A DNA stretch of 64,000 nucleotides from assembly GCF_014268505.2 (NCBI RefSeq), contig NZ_JABWQP020000001.1:1116001-1180000 (forward strand), given 5' to 3'. Positions 33,201 through 41,153 of the stretch are shown here, one piece after another. Numbering within the stretch: the stretch's first letter is position 1; every line of letters starts with the position of its first letter. The notes under the pieces are model-generated. The model was not told where the DNA came from. It saw only the letters and a program-made list of their open reading frames with translations, and searched no databases. The stretch comes from Pseudomonas khorasanensis. GTDB lineage: Bacteria; Pseudomonadota; Gammaproteobacteria; Pseudomonadales; Pseudomonadaceae. Made by a program: the position numbers and the translations under genes.

Positions 33201-35485
33201 GCATCGACATCACTGCGCTGAATCTGACTGGCAATGTCGAACAGCCGCGCGTGACGCTGCTCGCCGTACTCATCGAGCATGGCGGCGGCGATGCGCCCAT
33301 GTTCGGCGGCGCGGCCCGCTGGCGCCGTCAGGGCAGCCGCCGCCTCCAGTACACGGTCGTGGGGAAAAATCAGTTGGCCTGCCTCGCGCAGGAGAAAGCC
33401 TGCGCTGACCAGGTCATCGACATCACGAGCCAGTGCTGGCGGATTGTCCGGCAGTAAACGGCGCAACAGTGACTCGTCACAGCGCCCACCGACGTAGCCA
33501 GCGGTACGCAGCACTTCGCGGGCGCTGGCTGGCAGACGTTGCAAGCGCTGCACCATCAGCTCGGCGACATTGTCGGCGTAGCGATAGCCGTCAACGTCGG
33601 CCTGATTCCACATCCAGCGCCGCGTTGTTGCCTCGAAACGCAGAAGACGCTCATCGATCAGGGCGCGCGCCACCTGGCTGACAAACAGCGGATTGCCGGC
33701 GGTCTTGAAATGCACGACACCGGCCAGCGCCTGGAGGTTATCGACGTCGGCATCGAGTTCGACCGCCATCAGTTGCGCGACGGCCTGCACCGACAGCGGC
33801 CCCAATTCCAGGTCGGTGACCGGCAGCATCGGGGACGCGCGCAGGTCGTTCAGCCATTCGCCCTGCCCTTGCGCCAATTCGCCTTCGCGATACGCAAGAA
33901 CCAAAAGCAAATGCCGCGTTGGCCGAGCGATGAAAGCCTTGAGAAAGGCTTGGGTCGAATCGTCCGCCCATTGCACATCATCAATGAACAGCAAGAGCGG
34001 GTGCCCCGGCTGCGCGAAGAGCTCCAGCACATCAAGCAGCGCCCGATTGACCCGATCCAGAGCGTGACGCGCCGGCATGTTCGGCAGTTCGGCGGTGGTT
34101 CCGAGCAGTACTTCAGCTTCCGGCGCGAGATCCGCCAGCAACCGGCCACGGCCCTTGAGCGTTTCATTGAGTTGCTCGCCAAGGGCCTGCAAGGCCAGCG
34201 CGGGTTTGGCCAACAGTTGGCTGATCAGTGAACGGAAAATCTGCGCCAGTGGTGCGAAAGGCCTGTCGCTGTGCAGCAGTTCAATCTTGCCGCTCGCCCA
34301 GTAACCGGGTGCGTGCGTGCGCAACACTTGCTGGATCAACGTCGATTTGCCCGCCCCCGGCGCGCCGGCGACCAGCAGTACGCGGGCGATGCCATCGCTG
34401 CGCACACGCTGGATCTGATCAATGAGTTGCTCGCGCTCGCCATCGCGGCCAAACAGCACATTGCCGCGCGCAGTGGCTGCCCGGGCATCGAAGGCACCGA
34501 GGCGGAACGGCTCGATCTGACCTTTTGTATGCCATTGGCGCAGGCACCACGTCAGGTCGGCCGCCAGCGATTCGACGCTTTGATAGCGTGCGTCCAGCTC
34601 CTTGGCCAGGCCCTTGAGCAAAACGTGACAGATGCCTTGCGGCAGTTCGGGAATAGAGTCTGCGGGCGACAACGGCTCGACAGCTGCGTGCACATGCAGC
34701 CATTGCGACGCATCGCGAGCAGTCAACGGCGGCCGCCCGGTCAGGGCTTCGTAGATAATCGCCGAGAGCGCGTAGACATTGCTGCGTTCATCGAAGCCTG
34801 GGAGATCAGGCTGCACCTGTTCCGGTGCCAGATAAGGCCAGTGATCGAGGCTCGGCAGTTCAGTGGCCGTGGTTTGCTGCGCCTGGGTGTGAAAGCCCAT
34901 CAGCCTGACGCTGTCGTCGGGGCCGACCATCAGATGCCATGGCAGCAGAGCAACCTGTGGGAGCGAGCCTGCTCGCGAAGGCGTCATTTCTGCCGATGTC
35001 TCTGCTGACGGATCCGCCGGTTTCGCGAGCAGGCTCGCTCCCACAATGTGTTGTGGTGCCCCGGCACGCTGTGCCTGACGCTGGCCGATGCTGACCAGCG
35101 CGTTGGCTGCGGCAAGCGCGATATTCAGCACCCGCCCGAGCGGCAATCCAGCGGGTTCGAGCAATCTCGCCAGTGGCACGCCCCATTTTGGATAGACCAA
35201 CACCGGGCCGTCCGCCGAACGAACGAGCGCCATCGGGTTGATCGCCCACTGCGAAGGCAGCTGCAAATGAAAATCGCGCTCCAGCCGCTGGCACAGCGTC
35301 GGGCGTTGAATCGGCGCGCGCACGGCGAACCATTCATTGCCCAAGCGGTTGTCCTTGAGCGTAAACCAGGTCAGCTCGTGGTCGCGGCGCAGCAGGCTGA
35401 AACGACAGCTTTGCAGCCACGCTTCATCAAGCGGCGGAGCGTCGCTGTCGCCGGAAACGGTAGATAAGGATGGCTGGCCGGACAT
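30227..35485 (-). CDS. giant kinase-like / AAA ATPase / GAF / histidine kinase sensor
   Basis: This 1752-residue cytoplasmic protein has four modules. Residues 25-315 are a Ser/Thr-kinase-like domain with APE (219-221) and DERSNVYALSAIIYEALTGRPP; the usual DFG is GFH and no HRD loop is visible, so it is probably a pseudokinase. Residues 340-650 are an AAA/STAND-type ATPase with Walker A GAPGAGKST (about 373-381) and Walker B LLLFIDDVQWADD. A long TPR-like helical region follows (650-1270). A GAF domain (about 1330-1480) and a histidine kinase with His1535 (SIAHEISQPL) and ATP-binding boxes (DNGPGI, GMGMGLAI) end the protein. A REPIN encodes residues 147-177. It is divergent from two response-regulator genes, its likely partners. 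The signal is unknown. Confidence 0.9.
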   Translation of the reverse strand: MSGQPSLSTVSGDSDAPPLDEAWLQSCRFSLLRRDHELTWFTLKDNRLGNEWFAVRAPIQRPTLCQRLERDFHLQLPSQWAINPMALVRSADGPVLVYPKWGVPLARLLEPAGLPLGRVLNIALAAANALVSIGQRQAQRAGAPQHIVGASLLAKPADPSAETSAEMTPSRAGSLPQVALLPWHLMVGPDDSVRLMGFHTQAQQTTATELPSLDHWPYLAPEQVQPDLPGFDERSNVYALSAIIYEALTGRPPLTARDASQWLHVHAAVEPLSPADSIPELPQGICHVLLKGLAKELDARYQSVESLAADLTWCLRQWHTKGQIEPFRLGAFDARAATARGNVLFGRDGEREQLIDQIQRVRSDGIARVLLVAGAPGAGKSTLIQQVLRTHAPGYWASGKIELLHSDRPFAPLAQIFRSLISQLLAKPALALQALGEQLNETLKGRGRLLADLAPEAEVLLGTTAELPNMPARHALDRVNRALLDVLELFAQPGHPLLLFIDDVQWADDSTQAFLKAFIARPTRHLLLVLAYREGELAQGQGEWLNDLRASPMLPVTDLELGPLSVQAVAQLMAVELDADVDNLQALAGVVHFKTAGNPLFVSQVARALIDERLLRFEATTRRWMWNQADVDGYRYADNVAELMVQRLQRLPASAREVLRTAGYVGGRCDESLLRRLLPDNPPALARDVDDLVSAGFLLREAGQLIFPHDRVLEAAAALTAPAGRAAEHGRIAAAMLDEYGEQRHARLFDIASQIQRSDVDALHTPRRADFIQLLVEAAERARDTAAVDQAVDYLRSAERLLGDSGWTQVYPQAFAARWLGADCAMLLADLPQAQRRLDDCLSHASNAQDKAKTYRLRATLRTLHSDYHGAIGEALNGLALLDVALQRRPSKAQLSEAFERVRRLVGTRQIADLTALPKADDPHIDVAMELLSTLIASFFVQDDIAFVHLAKMVELTLLHGITPSSGYGFAWYGVMIADRYGEYLDGVAFAELALELIDLHGYEAGRTGTLVALDQVSPWTKPMAYARQKAFAAFESGQAGGDLGMSCYACNHIGSDLLFMGEPLHSVLNELDVGLSWVRQFHYIDIERILLAQQAFARDLRQGPEPRASAELDRLAHDRFGPLDRDRVSQPTLFWMWLYSGMSAFYFGDVRYALRRFEEAEALTWSVPAHIDLAQYCLFYSLALASPEAPGDVAQKLAKLEQQRQRFLPWAELNPATFSNKLLLIEGAMARVRGEGLVAIRCFDQSQIAAAAAGFVHEQALAHEQLAEVCLANGLVSGTHHHLRVARDCYGLWGAEAKARHLEAVHPFLAREHSLETLTPVTRGRLDLEVGIEAARAVSQEVLLERLVDTLMNHLMIQAGADQGALLLVADGELQLAATANVEAGNVRVSQDNDRPLEHIAPVSVLNSTLRTRTPLVLDDARADCPEAYSADLRQRQTRSMMCLPLLKQGALIGLVYLENTLLPKLFNAERLTMLEILASQAAVSLQTARLYAQLVEDNRLRAQMEADLRASRAELARNSHLKMMGELSASIAHEISQPLLGISSNASASLRWLKRDTPDLAEAIQGLEDIRSDSARATEIVQALRALAKQAPLQRLPLSIDALIGEVVQLTASDLHNRSVTLDIRLAAADTVLGDRVQIQQVIYNLIVNAMEAIAGHGVADGRLSIESTISDGQVCVCFQDNGPGIAEHQREAIFDAFFTTKGSGMGMGLAICRTVIGAHGGTLRAEDSEEGARMCFRLPIAPDAKIQTA
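34956..35045. repeat. REPIN inserted in frame inside the giant sensor gene
   Basis: A class A REPIN (TGTGGGAGCGAGCCTGCTCG... to ...GAGCAGGCTCGCTCCCACA) lies wholly within coding sequence. It is 90 bases, 30 codons exactly, and adds a stretch reading VGASLLAKP ... RAGSLPQ between an alpha-helix and a beta-strand of the kinase-like domain. The reading frame is kept on both sides. Confidence 0.88.
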
Positions 35486-35746
35486 TCAAAATCACCGCTG
35501 GCAATGAGTTTTCAGGCTGGTGCTGGAGTATACGCAGCGTTCTTTACGAAAAGACCAGCCGCTGCGCTGATGTCCGTCTGCGGCCCCACGATGGCTGTCC
35601 AGAGCCTTGCAGGTGTGCGTTGGCCACGATAAAAGCCGGCGACTTATCCTTCGGGATAATTGCTTTATGCAAGGCCGTCCCCTAGCGTACGAACCTGATA
35701 ACCCGGCGCCCCGCCTTTTCCTTTTCACCGCGACGCAGAGGCCTGC
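35486..35746. other. divergent promoter region of sensor and response regulator
   Basis: A 261-base spacer between divergent start codons. It contains a small hairpin TTATCC-TTCG-GGATAA (35644-35659), a 6-bp stem closed by a UUCG-type tetraloop, in the leader of one of the two transcripts. I see no gene in it. Confidence 0.4.
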
Positions 35747-36736
35747 ATGATTCGACTCGGCCAAGCCACGATTTCCCTGGAACGGCGCGAAGCCTTTCTG
35801 GATGGCCGGCCCTTGCGCGTGGGCGGGCGGGCGTTCGAGTTACTCTCGGTGCTGATGCAGGCCGATGGACGCATCGTCAGCAAAGACGAGCTGATCAATC
35901 AGGTCTGGCCTGACATCGTTGTCGAAGAGAACAATCTGCAGGTGCAGATCTCCTCCCTGCGTAAACTGCTCGGCGAGAAAGACATTATCCAGACGGTTCC
36001 CCGTCGAGGTTACCGATTATTGAAAGACCGCGAACCCCAACTGCCCGTATTCAACGCGCTGGCGTCGGCGCCGATGGTGGCGCAGCCAGCGCCGGTCGAG
36101 GCGCACTCGGTGCCGGTGTTTATCGTCGACGATGAGGCCTGCGTGCGCACGGCGCTGAGTCGGTTGTTGCGGGCCGAAGGCATCGAGCATCGAATTTTCC
36201 AGTCGGCCGAAGAACTGCTCGACGCCAATATCCCCAGCGGCCCGGCGTGCCTGCTGCTGGATGTCAGCCTGCCGGAAACCACGGGATTGCAATTGCAGGC
36301 GGCGCTGAACGAGCGCGGCCATCCGTGGCCGGTGATCTTCATGACCGGCCACGGCACCATCCCCATGTCGGTGCAGGCAATGAAAGCCGGTGCAGTGGAG
36401 TTCCTGACCAAACCGTTCAATGACGATGAACTGCTGGGCATTCTGCGCACCACGCGTCAGCACGCCGCCAAAGCGTTCGATCAGTGGCAACGTGTTCAGC
36501 ACGTGCGCCAACTGGCCGAGCAGCTGACACCGCGTGAACGTGAGGTGCTGCCGCTGATCGTTGGCGGTCTGTCGAACAAGCAGATCGCGAATCAGTTGGG
36601 CACCAGCGAAGTGACCGCCAAGGTTCATCGCAAGCACATCATGGCGAAAATGCAGACCCGTTCGCTGGTCAATCTCGTCGAACTCTATGGACTGATCAGC
36701 GCTGCGCCTTCGCCTGGCCCATCGAGTCTGTCGTGA
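35747..36736 (+). CDS. response regulator with winged-helix, receiver and LuxR-type HTH domains
   Basis: This 329-residue protein has an unusual order. Residues 1-92 form an OmpR/CadC-type winged helix (RAFELLSVLMQADGRIVSKDEL, NNLQVQISSLRKLLGE, VPRRGYRL). Residues 122-240 are a receiver domain with Asp128/Asp129, phosphoacceptor Asp172, Thr200 and Lys222. Residues 258-305 are a LuxR/FixJ-type helix-turn-helix (LTPREREVLPLIVGGLSNKQIANQLG). It therefore has two different DNA-binding domains around one receiver. The ATG has GAGG upstream. It is divergent from the giant sensor kinase, the likely phosphodonor, and overlaps a receiver-only gene. Confidence 0.93.
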   Translation: MIRLGQATISLERREAFLDGRPLRVGGRAFELLSVLMQADGRIVSKDELINQVWPDIVVEENNLQVQISSLRKLLGEKDIIQTVPRRGYRLLKDREPQLPVFNALASAPMVAQPAPVEAHSVPVFIVDDEACVRTALSRLLRAEGIEHRIFQSAEELLDANIPSGPACLLLDVSLPETTGLQLQAALNERGHPWPVIFMTGHGTIPMSVQAMKAGAVEFLTKPFNDDELLGILRTTRQHAAKAFDQWQRVQHVRQLAEQLTPREREVLPLIVGGLSNKQIANQLGTSEVTAKVHRKHIMAKMQTRSLVNLVELYGLISAAPSPGPSSLS

Positions 36737-37143
36737 GCGGTCTGGCGGGTCGCCCGACGGCGGCCGACAGCACCCGGTCCACCATCGTCTGCATCGTCGA
36801 TGACGACGCCTCGGTGCGCAAAAGCCTGTCGAACCTGCTGCGTTCCGTGGGTTACCGCGCGCAGGTCTATGCCAGTGGCGACGCGTTTCTGACCGAGGGC
36901 GATTTGGATGACATCGCCTGCCTGCTGCTGGATCTGCGCATGCCCGGCCTGTCGGGCATCGACGTGATGCGACAGTTGCTCGCCAGGCCCCGGCAGTTTC
37001 CAGTGATCTGCATGTCCGCTCATTGGGACGAGGCGACGCTGGCCGAATCCGGGCATTACCAGGCCTTTGCGTGCCTGTGCAAACCCTTCGAGGAAGAGGT
37101 GTTACTGGCTGCGCTCGACAAGGCATTGCATCGCCAGAACTGA
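36733..37143 (+). CDS. stand-alone receiver domain protein
   Basis: This 136-residue protein starts with GTG inside a GTGA overlap with the preceding regulator, so the two are translationally coupled. It is a single receiver domain: Asp23-25 acidic pocket, phosphoacceptor Asp67 (LLLDLRMPG), Ser95 at the usual Thr position and Lys117 (CLCKPF). It has no output domain. It may act as a phosphate sink or an adaptor that competes with the two-DNA-binding-domain regulator for phosphate from the sensor kinase (inference). Confidence 0.9.
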   Translation: MSGLAGRPTAADSTRSTIVCIVDDDASVRKSLSNLLRSVGYRAQVYASGDAFLTEGDLDDIACLLLDLRMPGLSGIDVMRQLLARPRQFPVICMSAHWDEATLAESGHYQAFACLCKPFEEEVLLAALDKALHRQN

Positions 37144-37148
37144 CTGAA

Positions 37149-37751
37149 TCAGCTGTCCTGCGTGGCACCTTCCGGCGCTTCGCTGACCGGCAGCGAAGCG
37201 CTCATTTCAGCGTGGCACGCCGCAAGGATTTCATCGGCCAGCGCCGAGTCGTCCGGGCAGGCACGCGAGAGCATGATCGCGCCGACTGCACGGGCCAGCA
37301 GGCCGATCATTCTGGTTCTGCCCTCACCCGCCGGTGCATCCGGTGCGGTCGGGTACTTTTCGCCGAAGGTGTGCAACAAGCGCTCGATGCCTTCGGCGAA
37401 CGCCGACTTCAAATCCCCCGATTGACGCGCCGCATCGCCACACAACGCCGCCATGGTGCAGCCGGTGGAGCGCCCGTCGCGGTGATCACGCGACACGTAC
37501 ACATCAATGAAATCCTGCACGCTCATCGCTTCGGCACTGGCCAGCGACTGCGCCAAACTATTGGCCGACGCTTCGGCCATCAGGTCGGCCTTGGAGCCGA
37601 AATGTTTGTAAAAGCCACCGTGGGTGAAACCGGCGGCTGCCATCAGGTCGGCCACGCCGACCCCGTCAAAGCCGCGTTCGCGGAACATCACTGAAGCCGT
37701 TTCGACAATGTGCTCCCGATTGGCCTGAGCCTGAGCCTTGGATACGCGCAT
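37149..37751 (-). CDS. TetR family transcriptional regulator
   Basis: This is a 200-residue regulator. The helix-turn-helix is at residues 10-57 (NREHIVETASVMFRERGFDGVGVADLMAAAGFTHGGFYKHFGSK). The C-terminal ligand domain has GCTMAALCGDAARQ, common in the TetR subgroup whose genes sit next to oxidoreductases. The ATG has GAGGT upstream. It is divergent from the third OYE gene and probably represses it and the following SDR gene. It ends only 5 bases from the converging receiver gene. Confidence 0.9.
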   Translation of the reverse strand: MRVSKAQAQANREHIVETASVMFRERGFDGVGVADLMAAAGFTHGGFYKHFGSKADLMAEASANSLAQSLASAEAMSVQDFIDVYVSRDHRDGRSTGCTMAALCGDAARQSGDLKSAFAEGIERLLHTFGEKYPTAPDAPAGEGRTRMIGLLARAVGAIMLSRACPDDSALADEILAACHAEMSASLPVSEAPEGATQDS

Positions 37752-37896
37752 GTTGGATACCTCGCCAGCGCTGAAAAATCATGTGCTGATGATACATAGA
37801 TGTTGGCCATAATCAAAACCGTTGACAGTTTAGATTTCGATCATCATCCTAAAAGCCAGCCACATCACTCATCACCCATGGCCGGAACACAAACAC

Positions 37897-38991
37897 ATGA
37901 GCGACTCGAATCTGTTCTCTTCCTACACCCTTGGCAGCCTGACCCTGGCAAACCGCGCCGTGCTTGCGCCGCTGACGCGCAATCGCGCTGGCGCAGGCCT
38001 GGTACCCAGCGAATTTGCCGCGACCTATTACAGCCAGCGTGCCAGTGCGGGCCTGCTGATTTCCGAAGCCACGCAGATTTCCCGACAGGGCCAGGGCTAT
38101 CAAGACACGCCGGGCATCTACACCCAGGCGCAGATCGACGGCTGGCGCAGCGTGACCGACGCCGTACACGCCAGGGGCGGGAAGATTTTCCTGCAGCTGT
38201 GGCACGTCGGCCGGGTGTCCCATGTCGACTTGCAACCCGAGGGTAAAGCGCCCGTCGCGCCATCTGCACTGCGGGCGGCGACCAAGGTTTTCGTCAATAA
38301 CCGCTTCGAGGATGTGTCCGAGCCGCGCGCGCTGGAAACTGACGAGTTGCCGGGCATCGTTGATGATTTCCGCAAGGCAGCGGTAAACGCGATTGCGGCC
38401 GGCTTCGACGGCGTGGAAATCCACGGCGCCAACGGTTATCTGCTCGATCAGTTCATCAAGGACGGCTCCAACCAGCGCACCGACGCCTACGGTGGGTCAA
38501 TTGAAAACCGTGCGCGCCTGCTGCTCGAAGTGACCGCCGCGGTGGTCGCCGAGATCGGTGCCGATCGCACTGGCCTTCGTCTGTCACCGGTGTCGCCAGC
38601 CAATGGCGTGTCGAGCAGCGATCCGCAGGCGCAGTTCGAATACATCGTCGATCAGCTCAACGCGCTGGACATCGCCTACCTGCACGTCGTTGAAGGCGCC
38701 ACCGGCGGACCACGCGATATCGCAGTGTTTGACTTCGACGCGTTGCGCCAGCGTTTCCAGAACACCTACATCGCCAACAACGGCTATGACCTCGACCTGG
38801 CGAACGCGCGGATCAGCCAGGACAAGGCCGACCTGATCGCCTTCGGCAGGCCTTTCATCGGCAATCCGGACCTGGTGGAACGCCTGCAGATCGGCGCGCC
38901 GCTGGCCGCTTTCGACCCCGCCACCCTCTATGGCGGCGGCGCGGCGGGCTACATCGACTATCCGACGCTTGCTGAAACCAGCGCACGTTAA
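37897..38991 (+). CDS. Old Yellow Enzyme family alkene reductase (third paralogue)
   Basis: This is a 364-residue FMN enzyme with LFSSYTLGSLTLANRAVLAPLTRNR, TYYSQRASAGLLISEATQIS, FLQLWHVGRVSH, the ligand pair His176/Asn179 in IHGANGY, and FGRPFIGNPDLVERL. It belongs to the same class as the two other OYE genes in the window but differs in its central loop (SPVSPANGVSSSDPQ), typical of the GTN-reductase/xenobiotic-reductase-like group. It is divergent from a TetR gene and is followed by an SDR and an MDR reductase, so the cluster handles reactive carbonyls or enones. Confidence 0.93.
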   Translation: MSDSNLFSSYTLGSLTLANRAVLAPLTRNRAGAGLVPSEFAATYYSQRASAGLLISEATQISRQGQGYQDTPGIYTQAQIDGWRSVTDAVHARGGKIFLQLWHVGRVSHVDLQPEGKAPVAPSALRAATKVFVNNRFEDVSEPRALETDELPGIVDDFRKAAVNAIAAGFDGVEIHGANGYLLDQFIKDGSNQRTDAYGGSIENRARLLLEVTAAVVAEIGADRTGLRLSPVSPANGVSSSDPQAQFEYIVDQLNALDIAYLHVVEGATGGPRDIAVFDFDALRQRFQNTYIANNGYDLDLANARISQDKADLIAFGRPFIGNPDLVERLQIGAPLAAFDPATLYGGGAAGYIDYPTLAETSAR

Positions 38992-39030
38992 CCCTGCTGT
39001 TCTCCTGTCCCTGAATAAAGAGCCGACACC

Positions 39031-39813
39031 ATGACTACTCGCCCTACTGTTCTGATTACTGGCGCCTCCACCGGCATCGGCGCTGTTTACGCCGCGCGCT
39101 TCGCCCAACGCGGTCACGATCTGGTGCTGGTCGCCCGTGATCAATCGCGCCTGGACACACTCGCCGCCGGTTTGCGTGCCGAACACAACGTTGCCGTTGA
39201 CGTGTTGCAGGCCGACCTGACCCGACTCAGCGATCTGCAAACCGTCGAAGCCCGCCTGCGTGATGACGCGCGCATCGGCATCCTAGTCAACAATGCCGGC
39301 GCTGCGCAGTCGGGCACGTTCATTGAACAAAGCACCGACAGCGTGGCGCAACTGGTGGCGCTCAACACCACGGCGCTGGTGCGCCTTGCCAGTGCCATCG
39401 CCCCGCGTCTGGCCAAGGCTGGCGACGGCGCGATCATCAACATCGGCTCGGTGGTGGGCCTGGCACCGGAATTCGGCATGTCGGTGTACGGCGCGACCAA
39501 GGCGTTCGTGCTGTTCCTCTCCCAAGGCCTGAGCCTGGAGCTGTCGCCGCAAGGCGTGTACGTGCAAGCCGTGCTGCCCGCCGCTACTCGCACGGAAATC
39601 TGGGACCGCGCCGGCATCGACATCAACACCCTCAGCGAGATCATGGAAGTCGGTGATCTGGTCGATGCGGCGCTGGTCGGATTTGACCGTCGTGAGGCCG
39701 TGACCATCCCGCCGCTGCACGAAGGCGAGCGCTGGGATGCCCTGCAAACCGCGCGTCAGGGCCTGTTGTCGCAGATCCGCCAGGCGGCCGTCGCAGAACG
39801 TTATAAAGCCTGA
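39031..39813 (+). CDS. SDR family oxidoreductase
   Basis: This is a 260-residue classical short-chain dehydrogenase. Cofactor motif TGASTGIG (residues 10-17), an Arg at the end of the second strand (LVARDQSRL) favouring NADP(H), NNAG motif, and catalytic Ser (NIGSVVG), Tyr and Lys (YGATK). It follows the third OYE by 39 bases with an AAGAG site and precedes an MDR enzyme, so it is probably in one operon under the TetR regulator. The substrate is unknown. Confidence 0.9.
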   Translation: MTTRPTVLITGASTGIGAVYAARFAQRGHDLVLVARDQSRLDTLAAGLRAEHNVAVDVLQADLTRLSDLQTVEARLRDDARIGILVNNAGAAQSGTFIEQSTDSVAQLVALNTTALVRLASAIAPRLAKAGDGAIINIGSVVGLAPEFGMSVYGATKAFVLFLSQGLSLELSPQGVYVQAVLPAATRTEIWDRAGIDINTLSEIMEVGDLVDAALVGFDRREAVTIPPLHEGERWDALQTARQGLLSQIRQAAVAERYKA

Positions 39814-39868
39814 TCCGATCCGGACCCGCCGCAATGACGGCGGGTTCCAACCGACAAGAGCCTGCGCA

Positions 39869-40876
39869 ATGAAAGCATTTTTTATCGAACGCTACGGCAA
39901 GCAGAACGGCCGTATTGACGACGTGCCCGACCCGGCGGTCGGTGCCCACGACGTGTTGATCGCAGTCCACGCCAGCAGCGTGAACCCGCTGGATCTGAAG
40001 ATCCGCAGCGGTGAATTCAAGATGATCCTGCCGTATGAATTGCCGTTGGTATTGGGCAACGATGCGGCCGGTGTGGTGATCAGCACCGGGGCGGCGGTGA
40101 AGCGATTCAAGCCCGGCGACGGGGTTTATGCGCGCCCGCCTGAATCGCGGATCGGTACGTTTGCCGAACGCATCGCAGTCAACGAAAACGCCGTCGCTTT
40201 GAAACCCGCCAACCTCGGTATGACCGAAGCAGCCTGCATGCCGCTTGTGGCGTTGACCGCGTGGCAGGCGCTGGTGGAGGTCGCTCAAGTGAAAACCGGC
40301 CAGAAAGTCCTGATTCACGCGGGCTCGGGTGGTGTTGGCACGGTCGCAATCCAATTGGCCAAACACCTCGGGGCCTTCGTCGCGACCACCACCAGCACGG
40401 CCAATGTCGAGTGGGTCAAGGCTTTGGGCGCTGACGTGGTGATTGACTACAAGCAGCAGGATTTCGCCAATGAGTTGCGCGACTACGACGTGGTGCTTAA
40501 CAGCCTCGGTGGCGATGTACTGAAGAAATCGCTCAAGGTGCTGAAACCAGGTGGGCAGCTCATTTCCCTGTCCGGGCCGCCGACTGCGCAATTTGCGCAA
40601 GAGCAGGGTTTGTCCTGGGTGCTGGGGCTGGTGATGCGTCTGCTCAGCAGTGGCATTCGTCGCAAAGCACACAAACGCGGCGTGGATTACACGTTTCTGT
40701 TCATGCGTGCCGATGGCATCCAGCTGCAAAAAATCACCGCCCTGATCGAAGCCGGTGTGATCAAACCGGTCATCGATCGCAGCTTCTCTTTCGATCAGAT
40801 TGACGAGGCGCTGCACTACGTCGAACAGGGCCGGGCCAAAGGCAAAGTCGCCATCACCCTCGGCCAGGCCTCATAA
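39869..40876 (+). CDS. NADP-dependent MDR oxidoreductase (quinone oxidoreductase type)
   Basis: This is a 335-residue enzyme. The ATG at 39869 gives the family start MKAFFIERYGKQNG. The N-terminal domain has HASSVNPLDLKIRSGEF and LGNDAAGVV; the Rossmann motif is AGSGGVGTVAIQLAKHLGA. Zinc-binding cysteines of alcohol dehydrogenases are absent, so it belongs to the zeta-crystallin/quinone-reductase branch, which reduces quinones or enones with NADPH. It is the last gene of the OYE-SDR-MDR cluster. Confidence 0.9.
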   Translation: MKAFFIERYGKQNGRIDDVPDPAVGAHDVLIAVHASSVNPLDLKIRSGEFKMILPYELPLVLGNDAAGVVISTGAAVKRFKPGDGVYARPPESRIGTFAERIAVNENAVALKPANLGMTEAACMPLVALTAWQALVEVAQVKTGQKVLIHAGSGGVGTVAIQLAKHLGAFVATTTSTANVEWVKALGADVVIDYKQQDFANELRDYDVVLNSLGGDVLKKSLKVLKPGGQLISLSGPPTAQFAQEQGLSWVLGLVMRLLSSGIRRKAHKRGVDYTFLFMRADGIQLQKITALIEAGVIKPVIDRSFSFDQIDEALHYVEQGRAKGKVAITLGQAS

Positions 40877-40878
40877 AA

Positions 40879-41010
40879 ATGCCGGACAATGAGGCACAAG
40901 CGAATGAAGAGCTGGCTGCCGAGACAGAACCCGATCCGCCCCTTTGCGAAGACGATCAGCGCCTGCAACCGCCGCTGATTGTCTGGCGCAGCTTGCTGCT
41001 GGAGCCCTGA
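40879..41010 (+). CDS. possible 43-residue acidic ORF
   Basis: The frame starts 2 bases after the MDR stop and encodes a very acidic N-terminus (MPDNEAQANEELAAETEPD) followed by LIVWRSLLLEP. It could be a small gene coupled to the MDR gene, but no ribosome-binding site or family supports it. I list it as a weak candidate only. Confidence 0.2.
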   Translation: MPDNEAQANEELAAETEPDPPLCEDDQRLQPPLIVWRSLLLEP

Positions 41011-41094
41011 CAAAATCCCCGCCTGACTTGCTTTTTGCCTCCCCTGCACCACGCTTGATTCATAGAAGTGCACGGTTTCGTGGCAAAACTGCGG

Positions 41095-41123
41095 TTAACT
41101 GAATGGTTAGTTACCGTTATAAT
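41095..41123 (+). promoter_or_regulatory. sigma-70-type promoter of gcd
   Basis: TTAACT (41095-41100), 17-base spacer, TATAAT (41118-41123). The -10 hexamer is perfect. Transcription should start near 41130, which places the ATG at 41103 inside the promoter and supports the downstream GTG start of gcd. Confidence 0.65.
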
Positions 41124-41153
41124 CGCACGCTTCATTTAAACGGGACTTTCAAT

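Noticed and set aside
36733..37143. Receiver-only gene as a fragment of a broken response regulator
   Set aside because: It has a complete receiver fold with all phosphorylation residues and a GTGA-coupled start, and the following bases belong to a converging intact gene, so it is not a truncated remnant.
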